From contig OU452201.1 of the NCBI GenBank assembly GCA_911728435.2, positions 28,954,001 to 29,018,000 of the forward strand: a stretch of 64,000 bases of DNA, given 5' to 3'. Origin of the DNA: Apoderus coryli (taxonomy: Eukaryota; Arthropoda; Insecta; Coleoptera; Attelabidae). The position numbers and the translations under genes are program-made. Under the pieces are notes generated by a model. The model was not told the DNA's origin and ran no database searches. It was given only the letters and a program-made list of their open reading frames with translations. Every line of letters begins with the position of its first letter. The first letter of the stretch is position 1. Below, one piece after another: positions 47,994 through 59,634 of this stretch.

Positions 47994-48194
47994 GAATAAG
48001 GAATATATATTTGAATTCAGAATAAAAAGCTTTACCAATTAAGAAAACAAAATACAGGATGTTTCATTTAAAATAAATAATCATATGTCAAAATTTTGAC
48101 AATGGATTGACATACGTCATTTGTGGCGCCATAATTCAGTGATCAAAGTTAACGGAGATATTGAGTAAAACATACGTGATCACCCAGTATATAT

Positions 48195-48779
48195 ATATAT
48201 TTATAGTGTTAAGAAATTTCCAAATGTTTACAGGATTATGTTATGTTGCTAATTGTACAAATGTTATGATCAATAAACTATTCCGGTTATTATATTTTTG
48301 AAAATAAGTATTAATAAAACATGATAACAAGCTGACGCGTCAACTTTACTATGTAACTGCCTACTAAAAGAACACTCCGACTTAATAAGTTACTCTTATT
48401 GATGCAGTTCACGAGTCTATAGAAATATATAATTTTTATCTCAAATTAGTTGTTGATAACTGTCGCTAATTTATACATTTACCTAAAATGCCCCTAACAA
48501 TTATCTTTTATGAAACAAGCATGAAATTGTAGCTGTCGAAGTCAATATATGTTATACTAATACAGTTTTCTTAGAAGAATTTCTACAACTGGCAACATAT
48601 CATGAGTGTTTAAACGTTATTAATGTATCTACGAGGACAGTATATTAACTGGTGAGCCCTGAAGCCATCTGGCAACACTGAATATTATTCTTGTGTTTGG
48701 TTACATGGGACCACAATAGACCCGCGCTGGTCGAAGTGGAGGGTCCGGCGCAGACCCACTCATTTTGAACCTACCTACA
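48195..48779. other. Intergenic, nothing recognised
   Basis: Starts with a short TA run; no coding or repeat signal. Confidence 0.45.
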
Positions 48780-49735
48780 TGGGATATTCTTGAAACGGTC
48801 ACGTTCACCATATCAATCAATTCCGTGAAGTAATTTGTGTGCTGTTTGAAGTGGACAGTGGACAGAAAACATTTGGTTTTTTGTGAAGTGGAAAAAAGAG
48901 CATCGGTCGGTCATTCGCGTTGTTTTTGAATTATTAAGCGGTACAATAACGTTTGATGGGCCCGTCCAGGACATCCAAATGAGGTAACCACGGACGAAAC
49001 CATCAACAGAGTCCATGACATGTTACTGAAAGACCGTAGAATGAAGTTGAGGGAGATAGCTGGGACATGTGGATTGTCACTGAAACGTGAGCAAAATATC
49101 TTACACCAACATTTCAGTATAAGGAAACTATCGGCTCGATGGGTACCTTGCTTTCTGACTGTGGACAATGAGCGGAATCGTATCACTAGTTCCGAGGAGT
49201 GTTTGCTCCTATTGAAGCGCAGTTCAAGGGACTTCTTAATACATCTTAATCATGGATCCCCACTACACACCAGAGATCAAACAGCAATGGAAGCAAAATC
49301 GAAAAAGCTCCGAGGAAAGCAGAAAACGACATTTTTTGGAATTCGCAAGATGTTATCCACATTGCGAATGGAATAAAATGGCGGGGCAGTATTATAGTAA
49401 TTTATTGACCAGATTCAACGGAGAACTCAAGAAAAAACATCACTGTTTGGTTCGTGAAAAGTGCACTTTCACCAAGACAACTCTCCAGCCCATTCATCCC
49501 GAAACGCTACGGCCAAAATTGGTTAAATTGGGCTAAGAGGTACTGTCACATGCTTCGTATTGTTCAGACCAGCCTCCGTCCGACTTTTATCTGTCAACCC
49601 TTCTTGAAATAGATACCTCTTTCAAAATCCACATTCTTCTCTTTACGAAGTACAGTATTACATAACAACTTTCAAAACTCAATTGAGTCTCTCCTGAAAT
49701 AAGAACTTTTAAAGTTCAATAAACATATTTAAACT
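48780..49735 (+). pseudogene. Mariner transposase relic
   Basis: The + strand carries a decayed mariner transposase in several frames: 'VHDMLLKDRRMKLREIAGTC' and 'SLKREQNILHQHFSIRKLSA' (N-terminal helix-turn-helix region), 'RWVPCFLTVDNERNR', 'HHYTPEIKQQWKQ' (after the first Asp), 'NGELKKK', and a frameshifted second-Asp segment near 49465-49500. The 'SDQPPSDFYL' box follows near 49565-49590. At least four frameshifts or stops. It ends directly at the stop codon of the opposite-strand gene. Confidence 0.85.
49401..49406 (-). promoter_or_regulatory. Candidate poly(A) signal for the minus-strand gene, inside mariner
   Basis: TTTATT on the + strand, AATAAA on the minus strand. It is the first canonical signal I find downstream of the stop at 49736, giving a ~330-nt 3' UTR made of mariner sequence. 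Use is inferred. Confidence 0.4.
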
Positions 49736-52700
49736 TTACGATAAAAACTCTCTTTCCATTTCAGCTAAAGATGGCCTCTGTCTTGCCCTTCTTGCAGGAA
49801 GAGGTGCTGTTGAGTCTAAATTTTGCCCTGGCGCCGGCAAATCCATTAGTGTGGTAGGCGAAAATCTTACCCGGCTCCCCGAATTATTTGCTGAATCCTT
49901 TGCCGAAACATAGCTACTATCATCACTAGTCAAACTATCAGGTGGTGTTGGATTAGTGGGTGTATTTCCACCAGAATGTCCGCCTGACTGGAAATTGTTA
50001 CGTTTTAAACTTGATCGTAACTTTGTCACGCCAGTTTCCAATGTTGACGGCCGTTCAAAAGCATTGCTGGTTTCATGTGAATTCGTCCGCGTAGAATATG
50101 TGTCATACTCATATTGTGGTCGTCGCGGTAAGTAGTGGGTTAGTGTATATTCTTCCTCTAACCGAAAGCTCGGATTAATGTTCGAACCACCTGTTGTTGA
50201 ACTGGCGTTAGACACGTTGGAAGGGGTACGCTTATGTGCTTGGAACGGCAACCTAAAATCAAGAATATGGCGTTGTTTAAAAGTTCAGCAAAAGTTTTGA
50301 TATGAATATATTGTTTAGCCTTTCTCCTTTTTGTCTAAAAATTCACCATAAATTTGCAGTTTTTTTGTTTAGTGAAAAAAAATCAGTAAACAAAGAATAA
50401 GAGAAACATTTTATTTTTAACATTTGCATTGTGTGCGTTAGGTTTGCTTGCTCTTCCATTAAGAAAGTGCATTAGAGTATTCTGACTTAAAAATCAATAA
50501 TTTAACGCCAGAACAATAAACCCAAATCGTGGCCTTAATTGGAGATGGGCGGTCGCAGCAATATGCTGCTGAACTTATGGGAATTAACCAGTCCATCGTT
50601 TCTAAAGTTGTAAGAAGATTGAGAGACTGGGGTTTACAATAGAAGACCCCCTGCAAAATGATCTATCCACAGTCCGTAATGTTCGAAGATATGTTCCTGC
50701 TCCCTTGTTAACCAGGGCACATGGTGTGGGACGTTTAAGGTTCGCAAGAGAACATTTTAAATTGCGATATTGAGGACTGGCTTGCTATTGAGATGATGGA
50801 TGAGTCAGGTATTCATTTTTCGGATCTGATCAACGTATTCCAGTTTACAGACATGCAGGGGAGCGATTTGCGCAGTGTAAAATTAGAGTAGCCCGACATT
50901 TTGGAGGTGGCTCGATTATGATTTCGGGAGGCATCATCTGCTTTCAAGGCCACACATAGTAGTGTTTCGGAGGAACATGTTTGTGTAACAAGACACCACG
51001 CCACTGGCAGTAGCGTACACATGGTTTCTTAATTTGTATACTATTTGGGTGGTTTTATGGTTATTTTCTCTTGGTTTTTATAGGGAAGTACCTAACGTAT
51101 CTGGGAAATCTAATATTTTGTGAATGTTATTTTAAATAGATTGATACCAAATGTTTCTAAACTTGTTGTAAATAATATTCAAAATGGGCTCTTTTTCTCA
51201 GATAATAAAATCTAGTACCTAAGCAAAAGGTCGGCTATTTATCCAATAGTTTAGTGGTATGGACATAGAATAAATAAACAGAGAATGTGATCTTGCTGGT
51301 GGGGGAAGAGATTGCGCATATTATTGCGCACTCAAAATCGCCATGTTTTCTTATAAACTCATTGTCGTCGGGATATTTTATTTGTGCTTTGCCATTTCAA
51401 GTGATTTGTTTTCCAGTGCCGTAGTATTCTGTCTGTTATATAGTTATATTGTGTGTTTTTGTTTTATAAACTTTTGAGAGTGATATTGTTTATTTTGAAA
51501 TGCAAAAAAGGAAAGCCGGAATGGTTTATGCTGCGAAGAATTGCAGAAATAAATATTATAACTGCAATTTATCATAATTTAGTTTCCCGATGGATAGTAA
51601 AAGGTAAGATATTTATGTAGTATATGAATTAGATGCATATAAAATTGGAATAAAATAATATCACATAGGTACATTCACTCAAATTACCAATTGTTATTTT
51701 GAAAAACAAATATTTCTAAACAAACTGTTTAAAATATTGAGCTTACTTGCCTAAAAAAATAACTCAAATTTTTTAAAAAACATGAATAACTTCGCTTAAT
51801 TTCGCAATTAATGGATTGTTACAGTTGTGGGAGTACAGTATCACACAACATGTCATTTATTTCCACACGCAGATTAAACCAAGATGTCTTAGAAAAGTTT
51901 TTCGGATCAATTCGACAACATAATGGTAACTGCGTTAACCCAACGGCTTTGCAGTTTCAACGATCGTTTAAAAAACTTTTATGCGTTAAATTAATTCATT
52001 CTGGTTCAGGAAATTGTGAGGGTGATGCTGACCAACTATTATTTAAATTACAAGATATTCAGTCTACAAATGCTATGGCAGACAGTCCACCCTCACAATT
52101 CTTCTGTACTACTGAAATTGAGCCCGTCATAGATACTGATTATCATACTCGGTACAAGAATACGTGGCTAACTGCACTGCTTTAAGCGGACGGGAGAAGT
52201 AAGTTACAACGGCAACCTAAACGTTTCGGGTGTTTTCGCGCTTTTCGGCGACTGACCCTTCTCTATGTTATATGTTCGATGGTGCTAGTGCTTACCTTTG
52301 TGGCGTTCTCGACCCACTATGACTGCTCACACTACTCGGATTATCATATGCATAATCAGTCCCATATCCATACATTGTAGTCGAACCACTATATTCTGAA
52401 CTATAACCCCCATAAGTAGTCAATTGATCTGTAGCTGGATATGGCCCATAACTGGCTACACTATTACATCCAGCACAATGACCGGAATCCGACTGACAAC
52501 CATGATAATCACCTGGTATGTATATAGTCGCATTACGGTCGAATGGTATAAACAACTCTGACCCATCATTACTAGTTGAACTAGACTTTCTACGTGGTGA
52601 AGGATTAGGTGCATGATGTTGCGGTGAATCAGTGAAACGTAACGGTTTCTTCTCGTCGGATTGTAGATTAATAAGTTGTGAACCAGTTAACATTGGTCGG

Positions 52701-55700
52701 TAGTGCTTGGTTGGTCCGTGATACGTATTATGGTTGTAGCCAGATGTTGTAGAATATTCATAGTCTTCGTTTGTTGGACGCCAAGCTGGAAGATCCACAG
52801 CTTCTGGTCTAAAAAAACATTGAACTAACATCACCAAAACTTTCTGGATTTTACAAAAAAAAAAACTATTAATCTTAATCCGAATGCTTATGTCCCATAG
52901 ACTAGACCAGATATTTAAATACAATTTACAAGAAACAGTTAGTCTAAACTATTAACACGTTCATCGCCATGACACCCCACATTTGGGTTTCAGAGCTTAG
53001 ATAATATAGTAAAACAGATGAATTTATTTACGCTTGATTATACTGTAAAACAGATGAATTTATTTACGCTTGCCAAATGTAATAAACACAGCTTTCACAA
53101 CGATATGCAGATGTGTACCACACCAGCTTGTAATATGGCGTAAACGCTGATATAAACTACATATGGCAACGTTGTAAAATTTCATAGTAAGTAATAGTAT
53201 ATTTCCTACGAGTATGATCTGCGACTCATGCTGCAAATAATACGAGTATGAAATGGTCATTTCATACGAGTTTCACACTATACGTTTTCTACGACTGTTT
53301 TAATATACAGGATGCTTCAATAGTGTGCTTTTGAATAAATTAAACATTTTTAGGAAAATATTTGTTCTTCAAAACTTATCTATACTGGCCCTGTTGGCGT
53401 AAGCCTAAATACGATGACTTAAAGCAGGGGTACCCAAAGTTGGCGATAACGCCTCCTTGTGGGCGCTGCAGGCCTAAAGGGGGCGGTAAGAGACCCAGAA
53501 AAAAATGGGGGCGTTGTGTAGAGGCTTGGTGGGCGATTTGTAATTTTATCTAGCTAGAAGGACTCTTACACACCGACTGAGCTCTCGACTACAACTTGTG
53601 AACATCAACTAATATTAATTAAGATATTGCTCAAACTCGGTTCGCTATTTCTCTCCGCGTAGTTCATATATCTGTCCTGTTTTATTCAATAAATAAATGA
53701 AAAATCATGTCAATCGGTCGCTCCGTTTCGAAATGAAAGCTGGCTGAAAACATTGAAGGATCATTGTGCAATCATCTGAGGACTAGTCAATTCTCAATTC
53801 AGCTCGATGAGTCCACTTTACTAACTAATGAAGCATTGTTGCTGTTTTAGTGAGGTTTATTAAAGATGAGAAAATATGTGAAGAACTATTGTTTGCTAGA
53901 AATTTAGAAACCGATACAAAAGGCGAAACCATATTCAATACATTGGAAAAGTTTTGTGATGAGAAAGAGATTCCCTTGAAAAATATTATATTAGTTGCTA
54001 CGGATGGCGCTCCGGCTATGACAGGGTGCCAGAAAGGCTTCATAGCGTACTTAATAAATAAAATTCCAGATGTCCTTGCTGTACATTGCGTTATTCATAG
54101 ACAACATTTGGTTGCTAGAAACTTAAGTGTACGACTATTTCAATCACTGCAATATGTCATCAAAGCAGTCAACAAAATGCGTAACAGCTCTTTGAATGAT
54201 AGATTATTTCATCAGCTTTGTGTTACTAATGACGAAGATTTCAACAGTTTGTTGCTTCATACTGAAGTTCGTTGGCTACCAAGAGGCAATTGTCTGACTC
54301 GACTTTACAACCTGTTTAACTCTGTGATAGAGTTTTTGGAAACTAAAGATACAGGATTGCGCAACAAGCTCATTACATCAAAGAATGATATAGCTTACAT
54401 GACAGACCTGTATAAATTGTTCAATGACATGAATCTCCAACTGCAAGGCGATGAACTAAATTTAATTAAAACAAAAAATGTCGTTACTGCTTTCGCAGCC
54501 AAACTGCTTCTGCACAAAAAGAATATGGGCAGACGTGAGTTTCACAATTTTCCGAATTTATCAGTATCCTGCAGTAACGACGACTTGTTTGCCTACTGCC
54601 AACATTTGGAAAACCTCGACATAGACTTCATCAAACAATACCAAGACATTTTGAACTTGGAAATACCAGACTGGGTGTGGGATCCGTTTTCAAATGTCAA
54701 CACAGCAATGTCACCTCAGCTGGAAGAAGAACTTATAGAATTGACAACAAACGAGGAAATAAAAATCAAGTTCAAAAATTGCTATCAAGAATTTTGGCTA
54801 CAAAAACCGATCCTGCAATTGTACCCTGGATTGTGGTCAATCGTTCAACGATTCTTGATAGCATTCCCATCGTCGTATTTGTGTGAACGTGGATTTAGTG
54901 CTGTCGCTGCTTACTAAAAAGAGGAATCGTTTGCATGTTACCGAACGTGGCGACTTGCGGCTGTTCTTGAGTAGGTAAATTGGAACCTGATATCAACAAA
55001 CTTCTTAAACAGCATCATATTCACATTAGTTTTTATATAAGAGTCGATTATGTTTGTTTTATTTTGAATAAAAGATACTCTGTCTGAATACTATAAAGTT
55101 GCGTTTTAATAATCATTCTCATTGGCAGGTGTAGCCCGTAAGAGTTAACTTGAGACCTGAACGCCGTTATGTACTATCTACTGCGCTCAGGTCTCAAATT
55201 AACTCTTGTGGGTTATAGTAAAAGTCTCGTTTAGAATGAATGTTTAATATCTGTCAATTTGGTATTGTCGGCATTGCTAAAGGTGATTTTTCATAACCGA
55301 TGCTACTGTTGTCATTACCAGTGCATTTATAAATATTTCCCTTTAGCTGCTGGACAACTAGTGGGAAATGAAAAACAGCATTACAATGTACTACATTTTC
55401 AAACTATGATTGAACATATAATAAAGGCATTTAAAGACAGTCGTAGAAAAAATATATTTTTCTTTCTTTTAAATCCATAGTCAAAAGACGAACGATCCGC
55501 CCCCGAACTTTCAAATTTTAAATTAGTTAGATGCAATTTTTAATACCACTACTATAGTGGAAATTTACCAATAAATAAAGCAATATTACTCACCAATACA
55601 TTATAAAATAATTTTACCTATTTGGTTGCAACTTTGGATGTAACGGTGAGACGTTTGACAATCTAACATCATATCCCGCTGGGACCACTGCCAACATAGC

Positions 55701-56115
55701 TGCCATTTTATACAGAACTAGCTCGATAATGCTCAATTTCGGTTTCATTCCCTGGCCTATAAAGTATCTAATTAGAAATCGATAACTAATAAATACGTGT
55801 ACAATGAAAATTAATGAAAACGTTCATTGAGCGAAAAAATAAACCACAATTTTAAAGCATCATCCACAAGAATCTAAAACAGATTGTAGTCTATTTTTTC
55901 GCTGTTTTGAGTCTGTTGCCAGTTTTTAGCAATAAATTATAGTGAGATACATGTTTTAGCGTGTTTTTGTATAGAAATCAAAACCTTTTATATGGTAGAA
56001 CAATAACTTGGAATACACTTACCGTCCGTATTGTATAGTGTCGGCATAGGCACATTACTTCTTACAGTTCCAGGTACAGGATATTCAGGTCCCCAGTCTT
56101 CGGCCGGTATAAAAT
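49736..56115 (-). CDS. C-terminal exons of an unidentified low-complexity (Ser/Thr/Tyr/Asn-rich) protein, long isoform
   Basis: Four minus-strand exons with GT-AG sites and matching phases: 56023-56115, 55618-55756, 52296-52808 and 49736-50252. They join to about 419 residues and end at TAA. The first encodes 'FIPAEDWGPEYPVPG' and 'NVPMPTLYNTDG'. The second gives 'KLSIIELVLYKMAAMLAVVP' and 'AGYDVRLSNVSPLHPKLQP', the most conserved-looking part. The third is a disordered Tyr/Gly/Ser tail with a basic 'PRRKSSS' patch. The fourth has 'AHKRTPSNVSNASS', 'YTLTHYLPRRPQYEYDTY' and a final 'RPSLAEMEREFLS'. Upstream exons lie beyond 64 kb. Low complexity and many Ser/Thr-Pro and Tyr sites suggest a cytoplasmic, possibly phosphorylated tail of a membrane or scaffold protein. 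An insect multi-pass protein such as tincar crossed my mind but I cannot support it. Reality as a gene is well supported; identity is not. Confidence 0.82.
50455..50975 (+). pseudogene. Tc1-like transposase relic in an intron of the minus-strand gene
   Basis: Broken + strand frames read 'IVALIGDGRSQQYAAELMGI' and 'NQSIVSKVVRRLRDWG' (paired-type helix-turn-helix), later 'RLRFAREH', 'IEDW' and 'DESGIHF' (first catalytic Asp, normally DESRF), and 'RVYR..GERFAQC' / 'FGGGS' remnants. Many stops and frameshifts. The N-terminal third and first Asp survive; the rest is missing. It lies in the last intron, antisense. Confidence 0.8.
50976..51810. other. Intron sequence, nothing recognised
   Basis: No coding signal, except that a + strand segment near 51500 (MQKRKAGMVYAAKNCRN) could be an N-terminal piece of the P-like element that follows; this is uncertain. 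Confidence 0.4.
51811..52185 (+). pseudogene. P-element/THAP9-type transposase, C-terminal fragment
   Basis: A 124-codon + strand frame contains 'SFISTRRLNQDVLEKFFGSI' and 'RQHNGNCVNPTALQFQRSFK'. This is the conserved C-terminal block of P-element-like transposases (typically '..RLNQDxLENxFSxIRxxxGxxxNPTxxQF'). A C-x-x-C pair starts the frame. The THAP DNA-binding domain, RNase H-like core and GTP-binding insertion are not seen. The fragment is open but isolated in an intron of the opposite-strand gene. Confidence 0.8.
53009..53080. repeat. 36-bp tandem duplication
   Basis: 'gtaaaacagatgaatttatt' starts at 53009 and again at 53045. Short intronic duplication. Confidence 0.8.
53425..55085 (+). 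pseudogene. hAT transposon (ZBED5/SCAND3-like transposase), nearly intact frame
   Basis: The 5' terminus CAGGGGTACCCAAAGTTGG is hAT-like. Fragments 'NSQFSIQLDESTLLTNEAL' precede a frameshift near 53845. A continuous 355-codon frame follows (53850-54917), with 'ILVATDGAPAMTG' (RNase H-like core), 'AVHCVIHRQHLVARNL', 'HTEVRWLPRGNCLTRLYNL' and the C-terminal hATC dimerisation block 'PSSYLCERGFSAV'. A one-base indel at about 54907 moves 'LLTKKRNRLHVTERGDLRL' to another frame. The BED zinc finger and 3' terminus are missing. It lies antisense in an intron of the minus-strand gene. Recently inactivated. Confidence 0.9.
55132..55217. repeat. Imperfect hairpin, ~33-nt arms
   Basis: 'agagttaacttgagacctga' and its neighbours are mirrored by 'caggtctcaaattaactctt', with a few mismatches and a ~20-nt loop. 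It lies where the hAT 3' end is expected and may be a small separate element. Confidence 0.75.
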
Positions 56116-57639
56116 CTGTTAAAACACGTTTTTCGTTTCTAAAAGTATTTCACTATCTTTCGAAGCATCAGTACACTCAAAGTAATATTAAATCTACTTA
56201 CGTAATTACACTAGTAATAAGTTGGTATACAAAAGATGCGATAGAAAAAATTAAACCAATTAAAGCGAAAAAAAGCCTCGTTTCGTCAATTAAACTGTTA
56301 TTTAGTTTTAGTAAATATTATTTTTAGTAAGGCACTCAATTATTATCACTTCACATAGAAAAATGCTAGATTCGGTCAAAAAGTAACGGAATAACTTTTT
56401 CTACTTCATTTCATTTACTAACCAGATCCTGCTGCAGATCATTCATCTAAGTTACGTAACTCTGGCCTTGGTTGTATGCGATGATTTTTGATTTTCTGGC
56501 TACCAAAAGCCTGAGGCAGTATTATTTTAATTTAATTCATAAAAAAGCAATGGCCAATTTCTGGGTTATCGAGAACTTTTTTACACCTTCAGAAACGGTT
56601 AAAATTATTTTGTAAATTGTATTAATAAATATTTGTAATTTACTAAATCTGCAATCCCAAAAATTACTCTTTAATAACGTTGAAAAAACAAATTATTTCC
56701 AAAAATACTTTTGAATGCAAAAATATAACAGATTTTCCTTACTTTTTGACCGAATCTTATTTAGAAATATTATTAAGTGAATTAACCCATAAAATAAATA
56801 AATTAAGGACATGCGGTGTCAAAAAATCAAAAGGCAGTTAAAAACATTCTTACAATGTTTATTTAAAAAAAAATCTGAAATAATGTTACATTAAAAATAA
56901 AGACCATCACCAAAAAATTAAATTAAAAAACATCAAATGCGCCTCAAAAATATATTACAATGAAACGCATTCAAAACAAGCACTACACAATAGTAATAAT
57001 TAAAAAATAAATACCGGTTAGCGTAGCATAAAGGAATCACTAAAGACGAATGAAAACTGAGTGGAATTCAAGTTGGTATCACTTGAAATACAAAAGCCCT
57101 GTTTTCCATTATTGACAAAAATACTTTTGAATTATCAAATAACATTTCGAGAACGATTGTACTTCTCTAAATATGCGTGCATTGATTAATAAAGAAATAC
57201 AGTAACGCGGAAATAGGACATCGAAAAGGGGTTGATATTTATTCTGAGATTCAAAAAAATTTAATAGTTGTCAAGCTTTCGTGGTATAAAAAATAAGAAT
57301 AATCTAATATATAGTAATAATTAATGTTTGTAATGTAACAAAAAAGTATCTAAAAGAAAACAGTTTTCCATATTATTCCGACAGAATGAGCTCCAATATA
57401 ACGAGCACTTCTTGAGAACCTGCAATGCTGCTTTGTATACAACGAGCAATTTTTACGTGAGGTTAACACATTTCTGAGCTATAAACTTCATATTCAGCGA
57501 GTGCTAGATACAAAAAAAATTCTAACTCGTGGTTCTGCTGAAAAAACAGAGGACTAGCGTGGTCCATGATATGTTCCACGGCGCCCTCGTCTAGACCAAA
57601 CAATGAAATTAAAAAAAAAAAAAAAAGTGTCAAAGAATA
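56116..57639. other. Intron of the minus-strand gene, nothing recognised
   Basis: AT-rich with no coding or repeat signal beyond oligo-A runs. Confidence 0.45.
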
Positions 57640-58190
57640 GTATATTGTGCAACGAACATGAAATGTCACATATTTCCTACGAGTACAACTTTTTCTACGA
57701 CTGGTTTAATGCTTTTTTTAAATAAATTAAACATCATAATTTTTAGGAAAATATTTGTTTTTCGAAACTTCCTATACTCGCCCTGTTGGCGGAAGCCTAA
57801 ATACGATGACTTAAAGGACTTGAATTGACTAGGTGGCGTTAAGCTATATTCACTATCACTGTTTTTAATTATACAAATAGCTTTGAAACCTTCGAAATTA
57901 GCGAAATAACTTAAGAATAATAATAAAATGTCAATTTGGTTTAATTGTATTGTCGGCGTTGCTATGGTGATTTTTCATAACCGAGGCTACTTTTGTCCTT
58001 ACCAGGAAATTTACCCGTGCATTTTTAAATATTTCCCTCTAGTTGCTCAGCAACTAGTAGGAAATGAAAAACAGTACTACAATGTACTACATTTTCAAAT
58101 TATGATTGAACATATAATAAAGCCATTTAAAGACAGTCGTAGAAAAAAGTTTTTATCTGTGCCAAAAAATAAACCTAAATATTGATCATC
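57640..58190. repeat. Dispersed repeat, second copy of the 53281/55490 family
   Basis: Matches the two flanks of the hAT insertion. A short + strand frame (57928-58185, 'SIWFNCIVGVAMVIFHNRGY') is shared in part with the frame at 55259-55480. Both may be remnants of one old ORF, of no family I can name. Confidence 0.65.
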
Positions 58191-58732
58191 AACTTCTGAC
58201 ATACTCAGTGAATTTCAAGAAGTTGACGATTGATAATACAGAAATTCAACTACTATTTGTTTACGAGCTACCTCCCCAACTTTGCAATTGAAGTATTTCG
58301 AAAAAAATTTGGTCTTGTTGTATTTCTCAATAAAATTGACACAAAAAGTCAAAGTATACTTCTGTGTGTTACATATTCAAAGATTTGCCTTTTGCTCATA
58401 TTACATACGTTGCATAAATATGTCTAAACAGATATACAACTAGACAGTTTAATTTGCTTGCTCGTTGTAAAAATTGCATATTTATAGCGAGCGTTCGTAT
58501 ATTATAACAGACAAAATATTTTGGAACCAGCACGTTTGATATAAGCGTACGCGACCGTATCACTAAACTGTATGCTTAAGACAATGCTAGTGGATTATTG
58601 CGAGTCTCCGAGGAAATGATATCTAGAGGAATTTTGAAACTTACGTAAGTCAATGTTAATTATTTCAAAAAAAAAACCTAACCATTCAATTAATTTTCCC
58701 CATTTGTATATCAAAATTTTCTCTAGTTATTT

Positions 58733-59634
58733 GTGTCCAACATAAGAATGGGAACGGTAGGAGTTACAATGTCGGTTAAATTAGAGAAAAGTTGTACAAT
58801 TTAAACACCTTTTAAATGTTTTTTTCAAAAGTAAAGTAACTTTAGTCGTTTTCGAGATTTTTTCAAAAAACGATTTTTTGCGATTTTAGTAGTTATTTAT
58901 TTCTGACATTACTTTTACAGATGTAAAAACATGAAAAGCACTTTCGGTTGACTTGTTATTTTTATTGGAGAAAAAGAGTTTACAAATTTTCAGTACGACG
59001 TTTCGTTTTTGAAAAACCATCATCAACTAGTTCTTTTATTGTTAAATTTAAAGCCATTTTCAATTCAAAAATATGTGGTATATCACACATAATGGTTTAA
59101 ACAAGTTTTCAGTTTTTTAGCTGTTATTTAAAATTATTCAAGAAAAATCGCCATAGTTTGGCACTTATTTTGCGTAGAACATTCATCTGAGAAAGGCGTT
59201 TTTTTATAACTTCAAAAAGCATAAAAATTTCAACTACGGCGTACAGAATAAAATGTGATGTGATTTTTCTTGAATAAGTTTAAATAACAGCTACAAATAT
59301 TGAAAACTTGTTTAACCCATTACATGTGATGTTGATGATGGTTTTTCAAAAACGAAACGTTGTAGTGAAAATTTGTAAACTCTCTTTTTCTCCACAAAAA
59401 GTAACAATGAGGAAGTGCTTTTAATTTTTTATATCTGTACAAATAATGTCAGAAAAAATAAAATCGCAAACAATCGTTTTTTCAAAAATTCTCGAAAACG
59501 GCTACAGTCAGTATACTTATCAAAACACCATTTAAAAGATGTTTAAATTGTAAAACTTTTCTCTAATTTAACCGACACTGTATCTCCTACCGTTTCCAAG
59601 ATGCCAATCCCATTCTTATCTTCAACACAGTGTA
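58733..59634. mobile_element. Foldback family FB-1, copy in an intron of the minus-strand gene
   Basis: Starts 'gtgtccaacataagaatggg' and ends 'cccattcttatcttcaacac'. Both halves are present with the family's inner mirrored blocks. No coding capacity. 58191-58732 holds nothing recognisable. Confidence 0.83.

Larger units (their letters stand above)
47295..48194. mobile_element. Inverted-repeat element, ~0.9 kb, containing two further insertions
   Basis: Arms of roughly 210 bp pair: 'ttttactcaattgctatctc' with its complement near 48155-48175, and 'caaatgacgtatgtcaatcc' / 'ttgtcaaaattttgacat' with mirrors near 48090-48125. Inside lie a hammerhead-bearing repeat (47550-47725) and a 263-bp inverted-repeat element (47731-47993). 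No coding sequence. Confidence 0.82.
53281..55490. repeat. Dispersed repeat copy interrupted by a hAT element
   Basis: The flanks 53281-53424 and about 55240-55490 match the continuous-looking repeat at 57640-58190 in order and orientation. Shared blocks are 'ttaggaaaatatttgtt', 'gccctgttggcg', 'aagcctaaatacgatgactt', 'gtgatttttcataaccga' and 'ttgaacatataataaag'. The hAT element sits directly after 'gatgacttaaag'. Confidence 0.72.
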
